Below the pieces are notes generated by a model, which saw nothing but the letters and a program-made list of their open reading frames with translations, had not been told where the DNA came from and made no database searches. Below are positions 35,130 through 43,808 of a stretch of 64,000 bases of DNA, piece by piece. Position 1 is the stretch's first letter. Each line of letters begins with the position of its first letter. This DNA comes from PALSA-1003 sp963741315 (GTDB lineage Bacteria; Pseudomonadota; Gammaproteobacteria; Burkholderiales; Casimicrobiaceae), in assembly GCA_963741315.1 (NCBI GenBank), contig CAVUHK010000008.1:744001-808000 (forward strand), in the 5' to 3' direction. A program made the position numbers and the translations under genes.

Positions 35130-36428
35130 TCAGGCCGACGCGGCGGAGATCACCCGCGCCATGCCCGCAATGCGATAGACGGTCCCGTCGAAGTCGGTGA
35201 TTGCGCGCGCGACGAACTCGACCTGCGTCGCGCCCCGGGCCGAGGGCCAGACGATGGTGGTGGCTTCCGCCTCGGCGTCCGAGGCGCGAAGCGCGTCAAA
35301 CATCAGGCGCAGGCGCGCCCGCGCCGCTCGCTCCGCGTGCGCTGTCAGTGCGTCGACCGTGGAGAGTTGCGCGCCGCTCACGCCCAGCACGTCCGCCACA
35401 TTCGCGCCCCACACCACGGCGCCCGACGCCGGATCGACGTCGAAGATGACCTGCCCCGCGGCGGTCGCAGCGGCTTCATAGCGCAGTCGCCAGGTGTTGG
35501 ATTCGTTGAGCGCGCGATCGTGCGTGGCACGCATGGCGGCGATGAGCAGCGCCATCAGCGCGGTGATCCCGAGATAGAGCTGCAGTTCGTAGATCGACTC
35601 CTCCAGCCCCGACGCTTGCGAAATGAAATGGCCGTCGCCGTTGCTCATGCTGTACAGCGACACCGCGGACAGCGCGAGCAGCGACAGGCTCCCGCCGCGC
35701 ACACCCCACGCAAGCGCGGTAAGGACGACGAAGGGTTCCGGGAGATACGTAAGCGCGAGTCGAACGTACTCCGGCACGGTGTCGATGGCGCGGCCGAATA
35801 CCACCAGCAGCGTGAGCAATAGGAGGATGAAAAAGACCAGCCCCAACCGGAAATCGCTGCGCACCATGCCGCCGGAACGTTTCGGTCGAAACGCCGCCCA
35901 GGCGATGATCGCGGGTGCGATGACCAGCGTGCCCACCGTATTGGCGGCAATCCAGATGCCCCAGGTCAGGGCGAAGCTCGTGTTCGGGCCGTGCGCGAGA
36001 ATCGCGGCACCGGCCGTCGCCGACAGGATCGCGCCGCCCAACGCGCCGACGAAAAAGAAGATCGCCACGCCGCGAAGTGAATCCAGGCGCGGGGGACAAC
36101 CGAGCAGGCGTTGCAGCAACCACGCCGCGACGCCCGAGGACGCCAGCTCCACGATTGCGAGCGCGAGCGACAGGCCGATCGTCTCGCCGTAGACCATCGA
36201 CGCCGCGAACGCCGCAATGCCGAATGCGACCAGATAGGCTGGCCAGCGCACCAACGGCACCAGTGCCAGCACGGCGATGGTGACGCCGCTGGCGGGCCAC
36301 ACGTAGGCCGCTTGCGCCTGTGGATCGACGAAGTGATTGCCGATCAGGCCGCAGCCGAAGTAGAGAAGCGCCGCGATCAGCGGCACGACCAGCGGCGGGA
36401 AGATCCCGCGGGAGGAATTCGCGTCCAA
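35130..36428 (-). CDS. MASE1-domain membrane sensor with C-terminal PAS-like domain
   Basis: A 432-residue protein starting with TTG at 36428 (AAGGGG lies 7 bases upstream). Residues about 10-300 form the MASE1 module: eight or more membrane segments with AAYVWPASGVTIAVLAL, the typical WP-SG motif of this sensory domain. Residues about 310-430 look like a PAS fold (AAATAAGQVIFDVDPASGAVVWGANVADVLG). No GGDEF, EAL, kinase or other output follows, which is unusual, since MASE1 proteins normally end in one. It may be a truncated or partner-dependent sensor. Confidence 0.8.
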   Translation of the reverse strand: MDANSSRGIFPPLVVPLIAALLYFGCGLIGNHFVDPQAQAAYVWPASGVTIAVLALVPLVRWPAYLVAFGIAAFAASMVYGETIGLSLALAIVELASSGVAAWLLQRLLGCPPRLDSLRGVAIFFFVGALGGAILSATAGAAILAHGPNTSFALTWGIWIAANTVGTLVIAPAIIAWAAFRPKRSGGMVRSDFRLGLVFFILLLLTLLVVFGRAIDTVPEYVRLALTYLPEPFVVLTALAWGVRGGSLSLLALSAVSLYSMSNGDGHFISQASGLEESIYELQLYLGITALMALLIAAMRATHDRALNESNTWRLRYEAAATAAGQVIFDVDPASGAVVWGANVADVLGVSGAQLSTVDALTAHAERAARARLRLMFDALRASDAEAEATTIVWPSARGATQVEFVARAITDFDGTVYRIAGMARVISAASA

Positions 36429-36495
36429 GGTCGTCCCCTTGCCGATGTGCGCTGTACGTCGCGGGCCACATTGCCCGCCTTCGGTAGCGCGAGAT

Positions 36496-37932
36496 TCAGG
36501 CTTTTACACGCCCGTACTGGTCGTCGAAGCGAACGATGTCGTCTTCGCCCAGGTAACTGCCGCACTGCACCTCGATCATCACCAGCGGGTCGGTGCCCGC
36601 GTTCTCGAGCCTGTGGCGAGTCTCGACCGGAATGTAGCTCGATTCGTTGGTGCGCACGGTGTAGACGCGTTCGCCATTGGTAACGCGGGCTTCGCCGCTG
36701 ACTACTACCCAATGCTCGCTGCGTCGGTGATGCAACTGCAGCGACAGCATGCCTCCGGGCTTGACCTCGATGCGCTTGATCTTGAAACCCGGGCCTTCCT
36801 GCAGCACGGTGTAGGCGCCCCAGGGGCGCGCCACCGTCCGGTGCAGCTTGTAGGCCTCGTGGCCGCGGGCCTTGAGCTCTCCAACGACTTCTCGCACGCG
36901 TTGCAGCTGGTCGCGATGCGCGACCAGCACCGCGTCCGGCGTGTCGACGATGACCAGATTGTCGATGCCGACCGTGGCGACGACGCGATCCTCGGCATGG
37001 ACGAAGGTATTGCGGGTGTCGATGGCGATGCGCTCGCCCTGACCGCGATTGCCGAGACTGTCCGCTTTGCTGAGTGCGGCAATCGCCTGCCACGAGCCGA
37101 CGTCGCTCCAGTCGAAGGCGCCGCGGACGACCGCAACGTTGCTGGCCTTCTCCATCACTGCGTAGTCGATGGAAATGTCGGGTGCCGCGGCGAACAGTGC
37201 CGGATCGATTTCCAGCATCGTCGACTCTGCCGCCGCGCGCAGCGGTTGCCACACGGCGCGCGCGGCTTCGAGGACCACGGGCGCATGTTTTGCGAAGGCC
37301 GACAGTATCGCCGCCGGCGTGAAGCAGAACATGCCGGAGTTCCAGACATGGCGTCCGCTGGCGACGTAGGCGGTTGCGTCTGCCAGTGGCGGCTTTTCGA
37401 TAAAGCGACTGACGCGAAAACTGCGCTCGATGTTCAGCGCATCGCCGCACTCGATGTATCCGTAGCCGGTTTCCGGATGTGTCGGATCGATGCCGAACGT
37501 CGCAAGCCAACCCTCGCGTGCAAGCGCCGTCGCACGCTCGACCGCGACGGCGAACGCCTTGGTGTCGTGAATGAGGTGATCGGCGGCCAGCACCAGCATG
37601 GTCGAGTCGGGACCAAAGGCGGCTTCGGCGTAGAGCGCACCCAACGCGACCGCCGGCGCCGTATTGCGACCGAAAGGCTCGAGCAGGTATGCCGTGCGCG
37701 GCGCCGCGATGCCCGCGCCGAGATAGACGTCCTTGGTCTGAAAGTAGTAGTCGCGATTGGTGACTGTCACCAGGCCGACGACGCCGGGCAGCGCAGTCGC
37801 GCGCAGTGCCGTCTTGCCGAGCAGCGTCTCGCCATCGGGCAAGGGCATGAAGGGCTTGGGCGCGGCTTCGCGCGACAGTGGCCACAGGCGGGTGCCGGCA
37901 CCGCCGGAAAGAATGATCGGGACCAGCGCCAT
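36496..37932 (-). CDS. manC: Mannose-1-phosphate guanylyltransferase / mannose-6-phosphate isomerase
   Basis: Bifunctional cytoplasmic enzyme (478 residues) supplying GDP-mannose for capsule, O-antigen or alginate-like polymers. The N-terminal nucleotidyltransferase begins ALVPIILSGGAGTRLWPLSRE and has PKPF and FIEKP. The C-terminal cupin isomerase (from about 365) has RPWGAYTVLQEGPGFKIKRI and QLHHRRSEHWVVVSGEA with its metal-binding His residues. The ATG at 37932 is where homology begins. Transcribed together with, or just ahead of, the MASE1 gene (67-bp gap). No other GDP-mannose gene is adjacent. Confidence 0.95.
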   Translation of the reverse strand: MALVPIILSGGAGTRLWPLSREAAPKPFMPLPDGETLLGKTALRATALPGVVGLVTVTNRDYYFQTKDVYLGAGIAAPRTAYLLEPFGRNTAPAVALGALYAEAAFGPDSTMLVLAADHLIHDTKAFAVAVERATALAREGWLATFGIDPTHPETGYGYIECGDALNIERSFRVSRFIEKPPLADATAYVASGRHVWNSGMFCFTPAAILSAFAKHAPVVLEAARAVWQPLRAAAESTMLEIDPALFAAAPDISIDYAVMEKASNVAVVRGAFDWSDVGSWQAIAALSKADSLGNRGQGERIAIDTRNTFVHAEDRVVATVGIDNLVIVDTPDAVLVAHRDQLQRVREVVGELKARGHEAYKLHRTVARPWGAYTVLQEGPGFKIKRIEVKPGGMLSLQLHHRRSEHWVVVSGEARVTNGERVYTVRTNESSYIPVETRHRLENAGTDPLVMIEVQCGSYLGEDDIVRFDDQYGRVKA

Positions 37933-38105
37933 CAGCGGGTTGCTCCAGACAGTCGATCGGGAACTATTGATTGTACCCGATCGCCCAGTCGTGTTGACGC
38001 CGCGCATGGGCATCGATACCGTATGCGACAACTCAGCGTGTCCAGCGCGTCGATGCGTCCAGTCAGCACCCAGTCACACAAAGCAATTTTCCGCGAACCT
38101 GCCCG

Positions 38106-39068
38106 ATGCCTCTCGCAATGACCGCCGCGACGACGTCTCTGCATGGCGTGTGTCCGGTACTTGCGACTCCATTCGAAGCGAACGGCGAACCCGATGAAGC
38201 GGGCCTGGCGCGAGTGGTCGACTTCGCGCTGGAGAGCGGTGTCGACGCGGTGGTCTTTCCCGGTGTCGCCAGCGAAGTAGAGCAACTCTCCGCGACCGAG
38301 CGCGAGCGGCTGGTCGCGCTGGTGGCGCAGCGCGTGGCCGGGCGCGTGCCGTTGGTCGTCGGCGCCAGCGCGGCCGATCTCGCCACCAGCGCGCAGCACC
38401 TGCGCTTGGCCGCGGACGTCGGTGCGGCCGCGGCGATGGTGATGGCGCCTGCCCGCCTCGCGGGCGACGCAGCGGCATTGCTGGCCCACTATCGCGAACT
38501 CGGCGCCGCAGCACCGGTGCCCATCATGTTGCAGAATGCACCGCCGCCGGCGGGCGCCGGCTTCGACATGGCGCAAATAGCTCGCGTGGTCGTCGCCGTG
38601 CCCGCGGTCCGTTATGTGAAGGAGGAAGCGATGCCCTGCGGCCAGCGTATTTCCGCGCTGCTGGCCCGGCCCGAACTCGCGGATGCGCCGCATTTCGCCG
38701 GCGTGCTCGGCGGCGCGGGCGCGCGTTACCTGCTCGACGAACTCGCGCGCGGTGCCATCGGTACGATGCCGGCGGTGGAACTCGCCGACGTGCACGTGGC
38801 GATGGTGCGCGCATGGCATGACGGCAATCGGGCGCTCGCGCGAGTGCTATACAACCGCTCGTTGCCACTGCTCAATTTCCAGGCAGTATTTCGCTGGGCG
38901 ATGACCAAGGAAACGCTTCGCCGTCGCGGCGTCATCGATCACGCGTACGTGCGTGCACCTGGACCGCGTCTCGATGTGCAGGACCAAACGGAACTCGGCA
39001 TCATGCTCGACGAGATTGCCGACCTGCTGGCCGCTGCGCCTTTGCGGGCCGTGCCGGCGCGGAGCTGA
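38106..39068 (+). CDS. DapA-family (dihydrodipicolinate synthase-like) aldolase/dehydratase
   Basis: A 320-residue TIM-barrel lyase of the DHDPS/N-acetylneuraminate lyase superfamily. The Schiff-base Lys is in VRYVKEEAMPC (about residue 176). The N-terminus HGVCPVLATPFEANGEPDE is the usual barrel start, and the substrate segment VVFPGVASEVEQLSATER replaces the GTTGE of true DapA, so lysine biosynthesis is unlikely. It heads an operon with a sugar-type ABC transporter and an enolase-superfamily enzyme, pointing to cleavage or dehydration of a 2-keto-3-deoxy sugar acid. Substrate inferred from context. Confidence 0.88.
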   Translation: MPLAMTAATTSLHGVCPVLATPFEANGEPDEAGLARVVDFALESGVDAVVFPGVASEVEQLSATERERLVALVAQRVAGRVPLVVGASAADLATSAQHLRLAADVGAAAAMVMAPARLAGDAAALLAHYRELGAAAPVPIMLQNAPPPAGAGFDMAQIARVVVAVPAVRYVKEEAMPCGQRISALLARPELADAPHFAGVLGGAGARYLLDELARGAIGTMPAVELADVHVAMVRAWHDGNRALARVLYNRSLPLLNFQAVFRWAMTKETLRRRGVIDHAYVRAPGPRLDVQDQTELGIMLDEIADLLAAAPLRAVPARS

Positions 39069-39099
39069 TGCATACTCGATGGTTGGAGGAGCAATGACG

Positions 39100-40335
39100 A
39101 TGAAACGGATGCTCGCCGCGTTGACGCTGCTGGCTTGCCTTTGCACGCCGACATTGGCGTCGGCGCAGGGAGTTACGCTCGACTTTCCCAGCTGGCAGGC
39201 CGAGGAACCGGGATTCTCCGAGTGGTGGAAGGGGCTGATCCAGGAATACGAAGCCAAGCATCCGGGCGTCAAGATCAAGCTGTACTCGATTCCCTTCGCC
39301 AACTACGTCAACCAGCTCACGGTGCGATTTTCGGGACAGAATCCACCCGATATCGTGCACTTGCCGTCGCGCAATTTCGCCAGTTTCGCGAGCCAGGGTT
39401 GGTTGGAGCCGATCGACGAAATGCTCAAGGCCAGCGACATTCCCGGGCACTGGTCGTCGCTGCAGAGCGACATGCAGTGGCAGGGCAAGACCTACGGCCT
39501 GCTGCTGCTGCCCTACGGCAATTTGCTCTACTACAACGAGAAGCTGTTGCAGGAAGCAGGCACCAAAGTGCCGACGACGCCGGCGGAATGGCTCGATGCG
39601 ATGGCCAGGACCACCAACCGCGACAAGGGACAGTTTGGTTTGGTGACGACAACGGCCGAGCATCCCAACATGTTCATCGACGCGGCGACGTGGGTGCTCG
39701 GCGAAAAACAGGATTGGCTCAGGGGCAACAAGTACAACTTCACCGATCCGGGCGTCGTGGCCGCGATCGACCAGTTTCGCAAGTCGCTGACGTACGCGCC
39801 TCCAGGCACCAACTCGGCGGTCGCGCGGCAACTGTTCATCGATGGCAAGGCCGCGTTCCTGCGCGATGGCCCGTGGGTTTGGGCGACGCTGCAAAAGGCC
39901 AAGCCCGAGATCCGTCCAGCGCTGAAGATGGCCCAGCTGCCATTTCCCGTCGTCACCGGTGGCGCCAGCAACAGCCTGCACATCCCGGCCAAGCTCGACG
40001 CGCAGAAGAAGAAACTGGTGTGGGAGTTCATCGCGCTGGCAGCGACGCCGGCGTGGCAGGAAAAGTACGTGCAGATGACGGGATCTCCCGCAGGGCGCCT
40101 CAACATGATCAGCGCCGAACAGGCGAAGAAGGATCCGCATCTCGCGGCCATCACGCAGGCGGCCGAGAAGGCAGACAACCTGTTCCCGACGCAACCGGCG
40201 CTGCGCGAGAACTACAACGAGTTCGCCACTCTGTTCAGCCGCGCGGTCGTGCGCATGCAGTCGTCGACACAACCCACCGAGGCGATCCTCGCCAATTTCC
40301 AGAAGGAAGTCGCCGCGGCCATTCCGCTGCCATGA
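39100..40335 (+). CDS. ABC transporter sugar-binding protein (family 1)
   Basis: Periplasmic solute-binding protein, 411 residues. Signal peptide MKRMLAALTLLACLCTPTLA with cleavage at about ASA-QG. Mature protein has the family-1 pattern: VTLDFPSWQAEEPGFSEWW, KHPGVKIKLYSIPF, NPPDIVHLPSRNFASF and GLLLLPYGNLLYYNEKLLQEAG. A strong GGAGGA (39085-39090) is 9 bases before the ATG at 39100; an ATG at 39094 is possible but too close. Binds a sugar or sugar acid for the two permeases that follow. Confidence 0.93.
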   Translation: MKRMLAALTLLACLCTPTLASAQGVTLDFPSWQAEEPGFSEWWKGLIQEYEAKHPGVKIKLYSIPFANYVNQLTVRFSGQNPPDIVHLPSRNFASFASQGWLEPIDEMLKASDIPGHWSSLQSDMQWQGKTYGLLLLPYGNLLYYNEKLLQEAGTKVPTTPAEWLDAMARTTNRDKGQFGLVTTTAEHPNMFIDAATWVLGEKQDWLRGNKYNFTDPGVVAAIDQFRKSLTYAPPGTNSAVARQLFIDGKAAFLRDGPWVWATLQKAKPEIRPALKMAQLPFPVVTGGASNSLHIPAKLDAQKKKLVWEFIALAATPAWQEKYVQMTGSPAGRLNMISAEQAKKDPHLAAITQAAEKADNLFPTQPALRENYNEFATLFSRAVVRMQSSTQPTEAILANFQKEVAAAIPLP

Positions 40336-40357
40336 TTGCCGCGGGGCCAAGGCACTG

Positions 40358-40402
40358 AGCCCCCTCGGGGGGAGGCGGCGCGCAGCGCCGCTTCGGGGGG
40401 GG
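40358..40402. repeat. GC-rich imperfect inverted-repeat element between binding protein and permease
   Basis: Between the binding-protein stop and the first permease lies AGCCCCCTCGGGGGGAGGCG followed by GCGCGCAGCGCCGCTTCGGG, a G/C-only stretch able to form stable hairpins. Very similar CCCCTCGGGGGG elements are scattered between genes in Burkholderiales genomes, from general knowledge. It could trim or attenuate the operon mRNA after the highly needed binding protein. It contains no ATG for the permease. Confidence 0.5.
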
Positions 40403-40438
40403 CACTCAAGCCGGCGCTCGCGCTGGACGGGCTACGCG

Positions 40439-41287
40439 TTGCTTGCGCCGGCGCTGGTCTCGGTCGGCTTCCTGATCCTGTATCCGTTGTACCTGGTCGT
40501 TGCGACCAGTTTTCGCCAGGGCAAGTCGCTCAACGTCCTGCGCTTGTCCGAGTTGCCCTTTGGGCTGGACAACTATCGCGCGATGCTCGCCAGCGAGGCG
40601 ACGTGGCACAGTGTCCGTGTGACCATCGCTTACCTCGTCGGCGCGATCGGTCCCGCGTTCCTGATCGGCCTAGGCACTGCGCTGCTGCTCAATCGCGCGT
40701 TTCCCGGACGGCGCTGGCTGCGCAGCCTCATCCTGCTGCCGTGGGCGGTCCCCGGGGTAATCGTCAGCATCGTTTTCCTGTGGCTGCTGGATGGGTCGTT
40801 CGGCGTGGTCAATGCGCTGCTGCGCGACCTGGGCTGGCTTTCGACCGATCTCGCCTGGTTCGCCAACGAGAATACCGCGCTGGCTGCGGTCATCGTGCCG
40901 ACGGTATGGAAGGCGTATCCGTTCTTCGCGCTGACGTTGCTCGCGTCGTTGCAATCGATTCCCGCCAGCCTGTACGAGGCGGCGCAGGTCGACGGCGCGA
41001 CGCACTGGCAACGCTTCCGTTTCATCACCTGGCCGGGCATACGCGCGTCGGCCATGCTCGCAGCGATTCTCAACTCGCTCTGGGCGCTGCGCGAATTCGA
41101 CATCATCTATCTGACCACCGGCGGCGGTCCCGACCGCACGACCGAAACGCTGGCGGTGCGCATCTACCAGGAAGCCTTTGCCTTCTTCCGCATGGGCACC
41201 GCGTCGGCGCTGGGTGTGCTGACGATGGCGATGGCCGCTGTGCTGGTGTTGCTTTCGATGCGCACGATTCGACGGGAATACTTCTGA
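40439..41287 (+). CDS. ABC sugar permease, MalF-type
   Basis: Inner-membrane permease of about 282 residues with six segments; the ATPase-docking EAA loop reads YEAAQVDGATHWQRFRFITWP. The sequence begins LLAPALVSVGFLILYPLYLV. No ATG or GTG lies near; TTG at 40439 is given, but in-frame sequence upstream (RRSRWTGYALLAPAL) also looks like a permease N-terminus, so the true start may be a rare codon further left. Stop overlaps the next permease by one base. Confidence 0.88.
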   Translation: MLAPALVSVGFLILYPLYLVVATSFRQGKSLNVLRLSELPFGLDNYRAMLASEATWHSVRVTIAYLVGAIGPAFLIGLGTALLLNRAFPGRRWLRSLILLPWAVPGVIVSIVFLWLLDGSFGVVNALLRDLGWLSTDLAWFANENTALAAVIVPTVWKAYPFFALTLLASLQSIPASLYEAAQVDGATHWQRFRFITWPGIRASAMLAAILNSLWALREFDIIYLTTGGGPDRTTETLAVRIYQEAFAFFRMGTASALGVLTMAMAAVLVLLSMRTIRREYF

Positions 41288-42114
41288 TGCGACCGCGCCG
41301 CTGGCTGTTCACATCGGCCGCTCTCATCGTCGCGGCCATCGTCCTGTTCCCCATTTACTGGATGGTCCTGACCTCCGTCCTCCCCAGCGAACTGACCCGC
41401 TCGCGTTCGCCGTCGCTGTTGCCAAGCGTGTCGGCAATGTCATTCGATGCATACACCACCATCGTGGGGCGCAAACCGGTACTCCTCTGGCTCGGCAACA
41501 GCGTGCTGGTGACCATCGCGGCAACCTTGATCAGCCTCGTCATCGCCACGCTGGCCGGTTACAGCCTGTCGCGCTTCAAGAGCCGCGCACAGCAGGCATC
41601 GGGCTTTGCGCTGCTGGTCTCGAAGATGCTCCCAGCCAGCCTGATCGTGATTCCGTTTTTCATCGCCTTCTCGACCTTCGGTCTCATCGACAGCCGCTGG
41701 GGACTGATCCTCGCCAACGCCGCAGTCGGGGTGCCTTTCGCCACCTGGTTGATGAAGGGCTTCTTCGATGGCATTCCGCGCGAAATCGAACTCGCGGCAA
41801 TGCTCGACGGCTGCAACGGCGCGCAAGCGGTGTGGTATGTCGTGCTGCCGCTGGCACGGCCGGGACTCGCCGCGTCGGGCATCTATCTGGCGATCGTGAC
41901 CTGGTCGGACTTCGTCTTCGCGCGCACGCTCGTCAGCAATCCCGATTTGTGGGTGCTCAACGTCGGCATGCAGTCGTTCCTCGGCGAATACCTGGTCGAC
42001 TGGTCGAACCTGATGGCGGTGGGCACGATCTCGCTCGCGCCGGTGCTGGTGCTTTTTCTCCTGCTCGAACCGTTCCTGGTGAGCGGCATGACACAGGGCG
42101 CGGTCGCGAACTGA
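41287..42114 (+). CDS. ABC sugar permease, MalG-type
   Basis: Second permease subunit, 275 residues, six membrane segments. The EAA loop is REIELAAMLDGCNGAQAVWYVVLPLARPGL, cited by its ELAAMLDGC and PLARPGL parts. The N-terminal LFPIYWMVLTSVLPS and the end FLLLEPFLVSGMTQGAV are typical of MalG-like proteins. TGATG coupling to the preceding gene. No ATP-binding subunit is encoded in the operon, so an ATPase shared with another system is presumably used. Confidence 0.92.
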   Translation: MRPRRWLFTSAALIVAAIVLFPIYWMVLTSVLPSELTRSRSPSLLPSVSAMSFDAYTTIVGRKPVLLWLGNSVLVTIAATLISLVIATLAGYSLSRFKSRAQQASGFALLVSKMLPASLIVIPFFIAFSTFGLIDSRWGLILANAAVGVPFATWLMKGFFDGIPREIELAAMLDGCNGAQAVWYVVLPLARPGLAASGIYLAIVTWSDFVFARTLVSNPDLWVLNVGMQSFLGEYLVDWSNLMAVGTISLAPVLVLFLLLEPFLVSGMTQGAVAN

Positions 42115-42125
42115 TCGGCGAAGCC

Positions 42126-43295
42126 ATGTCAGCAACCATCTGCTCGGTCGAGACCTTCGTGGTGGCGCTGCCGCGCGACGTTCCCTATCTTGGGCCGCTC
42201 GGCGACGGGGAAACCGTCAACGAGCGCGGCTATTTTGTCCGGCGCGGCAATCGTACGATCTATCCGACGGTCGACCGCTCGGTGATCGTGAAAATCACGG
42301 TCGGCGACGGTACCGTCGGCTGGGGCGAGACGTACGGCATCGTCGCGCCGCAGGCCGTGACCGCGATTGTCGCTGACATCTTCGCGCCGATGCTCGTTGG
42401 GCGCGAGCCGGTCGACATCCCCGCGATCTGGGACGAACTCTATGGGCTGATGCGTGTGCGAGGTCACTGGAGCGGCTTTTTCACCGATGCGCTCGCGGCG
42501 ATCGACATCGCGTTGTGGGATCTTGCAGGTAAGTGCGCCGGTCAGTCGGTCATGCAAATGCTTGGCGGCGCCAGGCACGAGCGGATTCCCGCCTACGCAT
42601 CGGGGCTGCCGCGCGCTACGCTTCCCGAGCGAGTCGACCTCGCACGTGAGCTGGTAGCGCAGGGCATTCGGGGCGTCAAGTTCGCCGCCGTCGTCTCGCA
42701 CGATGGCGTCGTCGCGGAGATGCGTGCATTGCGCGAAGCACTCGGCCCGGATATCGAGATCATGGTCGACCTGCACTGGAAGTACACCGCCACCGAAGCC
42801 ATCACGCTCATCCGCGCGCTGGAGCCCTTCCGCCCGTTCTTCGCTGAGGCGCCGTGCGCGCCCGAGGACATGGATGCGCAAGCCGATGTCGCCGCAAACG
42901 TCACGGTACCGATTGCCGGCGGCGAGGAGTGGAGCACGCTCTTCCAGGTTCGGCCGCGTCTGGCGCACCGCTGCGTGAGCGTGATCCAGCCCGAAGTGGC
43001 GCACACCGGCATCTCGCAGGCGGCAGCGATTGGCCGGTACGCGATCGGGCAGGGCGTCAGGGTGATGCCGCACGCGACCATCGGCGTCGGCATCTTTCAT
43101 GCGGCGAGCCTGCACGTCGCGGCCAGCTTGTCCGAGGTGCCGTTTCACGAGTACCAGCACTCGGTGTTCGACGCCAACCTGCGCTACCTCGACACGCGCA
43201 TGCGCTGCGTAGCGGGCGCCTTCCAGCTACCCGTGGGGGCGGGTCTCGGTATCGAGCCGCGACCGGAACTTTGGCAACACGTAGTGAGTGGCTGA
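42126..43295 (+). CDS. Mandelate racemase/muconate lactonizing enzyme-family protein
   Basis: A 389-residue enolase-superfamily enzyme. Magnesium ligands are D215 (VDLHWKY), E241 (FFAEAPC) and E267 (GGEEW). General acid/base candidates are K185 and H316 (MPHATIG). In mandelate racemase itself the base motif is KxK; here the second Lys is Ala187, and the Asp partner of the His is Glu290, so this is a divergent subgroup, probably a sugar-acid dehydratase. It ends the operon begun by the DapA-like gene. Its likely product, a 2-keto-3-deoxy acid, would feed that lyase. Reaction inferred from context. Confidence 0.88.
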   Translation: MSATICSVETFVVALPRDVPYLGPLGDGETVNERGYFVRRGNRTIYPTVDRSVIVKITVGDGTVGWGETYGIVAPQAVTAIVADIFAPMLVGREPVDIPAIWDELYGLMRVRGHWSGFFTDALAAIDIALWDLAGKCAGQSVMQMLGGARHERIPAYASGLPRATLPERVDLARELVAQGIRGVKFAAVVSHDGVVAEMRALREALGPDIEIMVDLHWKYTATEAITLIRALEPFRPFFAEAPCAPEDMDAQADVAANVTVPIAGGEEWSTLFQVRPRLAHRCVSVIQPEVAHTGISQAAAIGRYAIGQGVRVMPHATIGVGIFHAASLHVAASLSEVPFHEYQHSVFDANLRYLDTRMRCVAGAFQLPVGAGLGIEPRPELWQHVVSG

Positions 43296-43374
43296 GCGCG
43301 CTTGTTTTCGCTTGCGTCGACCCCACATTTGAAATGGTCGAAGGACCGCTGCGAAGGGCGAAATCCCGCGGTGG

Positions 43375-43380
43375 TACAAT
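43375..43380 (+). promoter_or_regulatory. Possible -10 element of ssrA
   Basis: TACAAT lies 74 bp before the mature tmRNA 5' end and outside any gene. The same TACAAT/TAGAAT form precedes pfp and ggt in this window. No good -35 was seen 16-18 bp upstream. A start about 7 bp downstream would leave a leader for RNase P to remove. Confidence 0.35.
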
Positions 43381-43546
43381 CGACACTCCAGCGCGCCAGT
43401 CGTCCGGGTCCGGCAATACCGAACTCAGGCAACTTGCAGCAGGACCGGTTACCGGGGGCGACCTGGTTTCGACGGGGACTGTGAAGCAGCGCGGGGCATG
43501 CCAAGGTGCAGAACCTTGTGAATCCTCTGCAATCGCAAACTTAACT

Positions 43547-43579
43547 GCGAACGACGAAAACTACGCTCTGGCGGCTTAA
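43547..43579 (+). other. tmRNA proteolysis-tag reading frame
   Basis: GCG AAC GAC GAA AAC TAC, then GCT CTG GCG GCT TAA: encodes ANDENYALAA and stop. With the alanine carried by tmRNA this gives AANDENYALAA, the betaproteobacterial and Gram-negative consensus recognised by ClpXP and SspB. Confidence 0.96.
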
Positions 43580-43808
43580 CCCCGCCGGACCTCGCACCGG
43601 GCGGCGCTCAGCTCGGGTGATGCAACAGTAACTGTCACAGCGAGGACATTTAGAGCGATCGCGTGCGTCCGGGTCACTTGGCCGACACGCTAAATCTAGG
43701 TGACTGGCATCGGCGTCGCCTGCCCATCAGTGGCGCCGGAGCGAGAGCAAAATGACGTGGCTAAGCATGTAGTCCCGACTGTGTAGCGTTTTCGGACGCG
43801 GGTTCGAT

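Noticed and set aside
40336..42114. 592-codon frame as one fused permease
   Set aside because: Only its 3' part (from 41287) is permease; the 5' part is an off-frame reading of the first permease gene.
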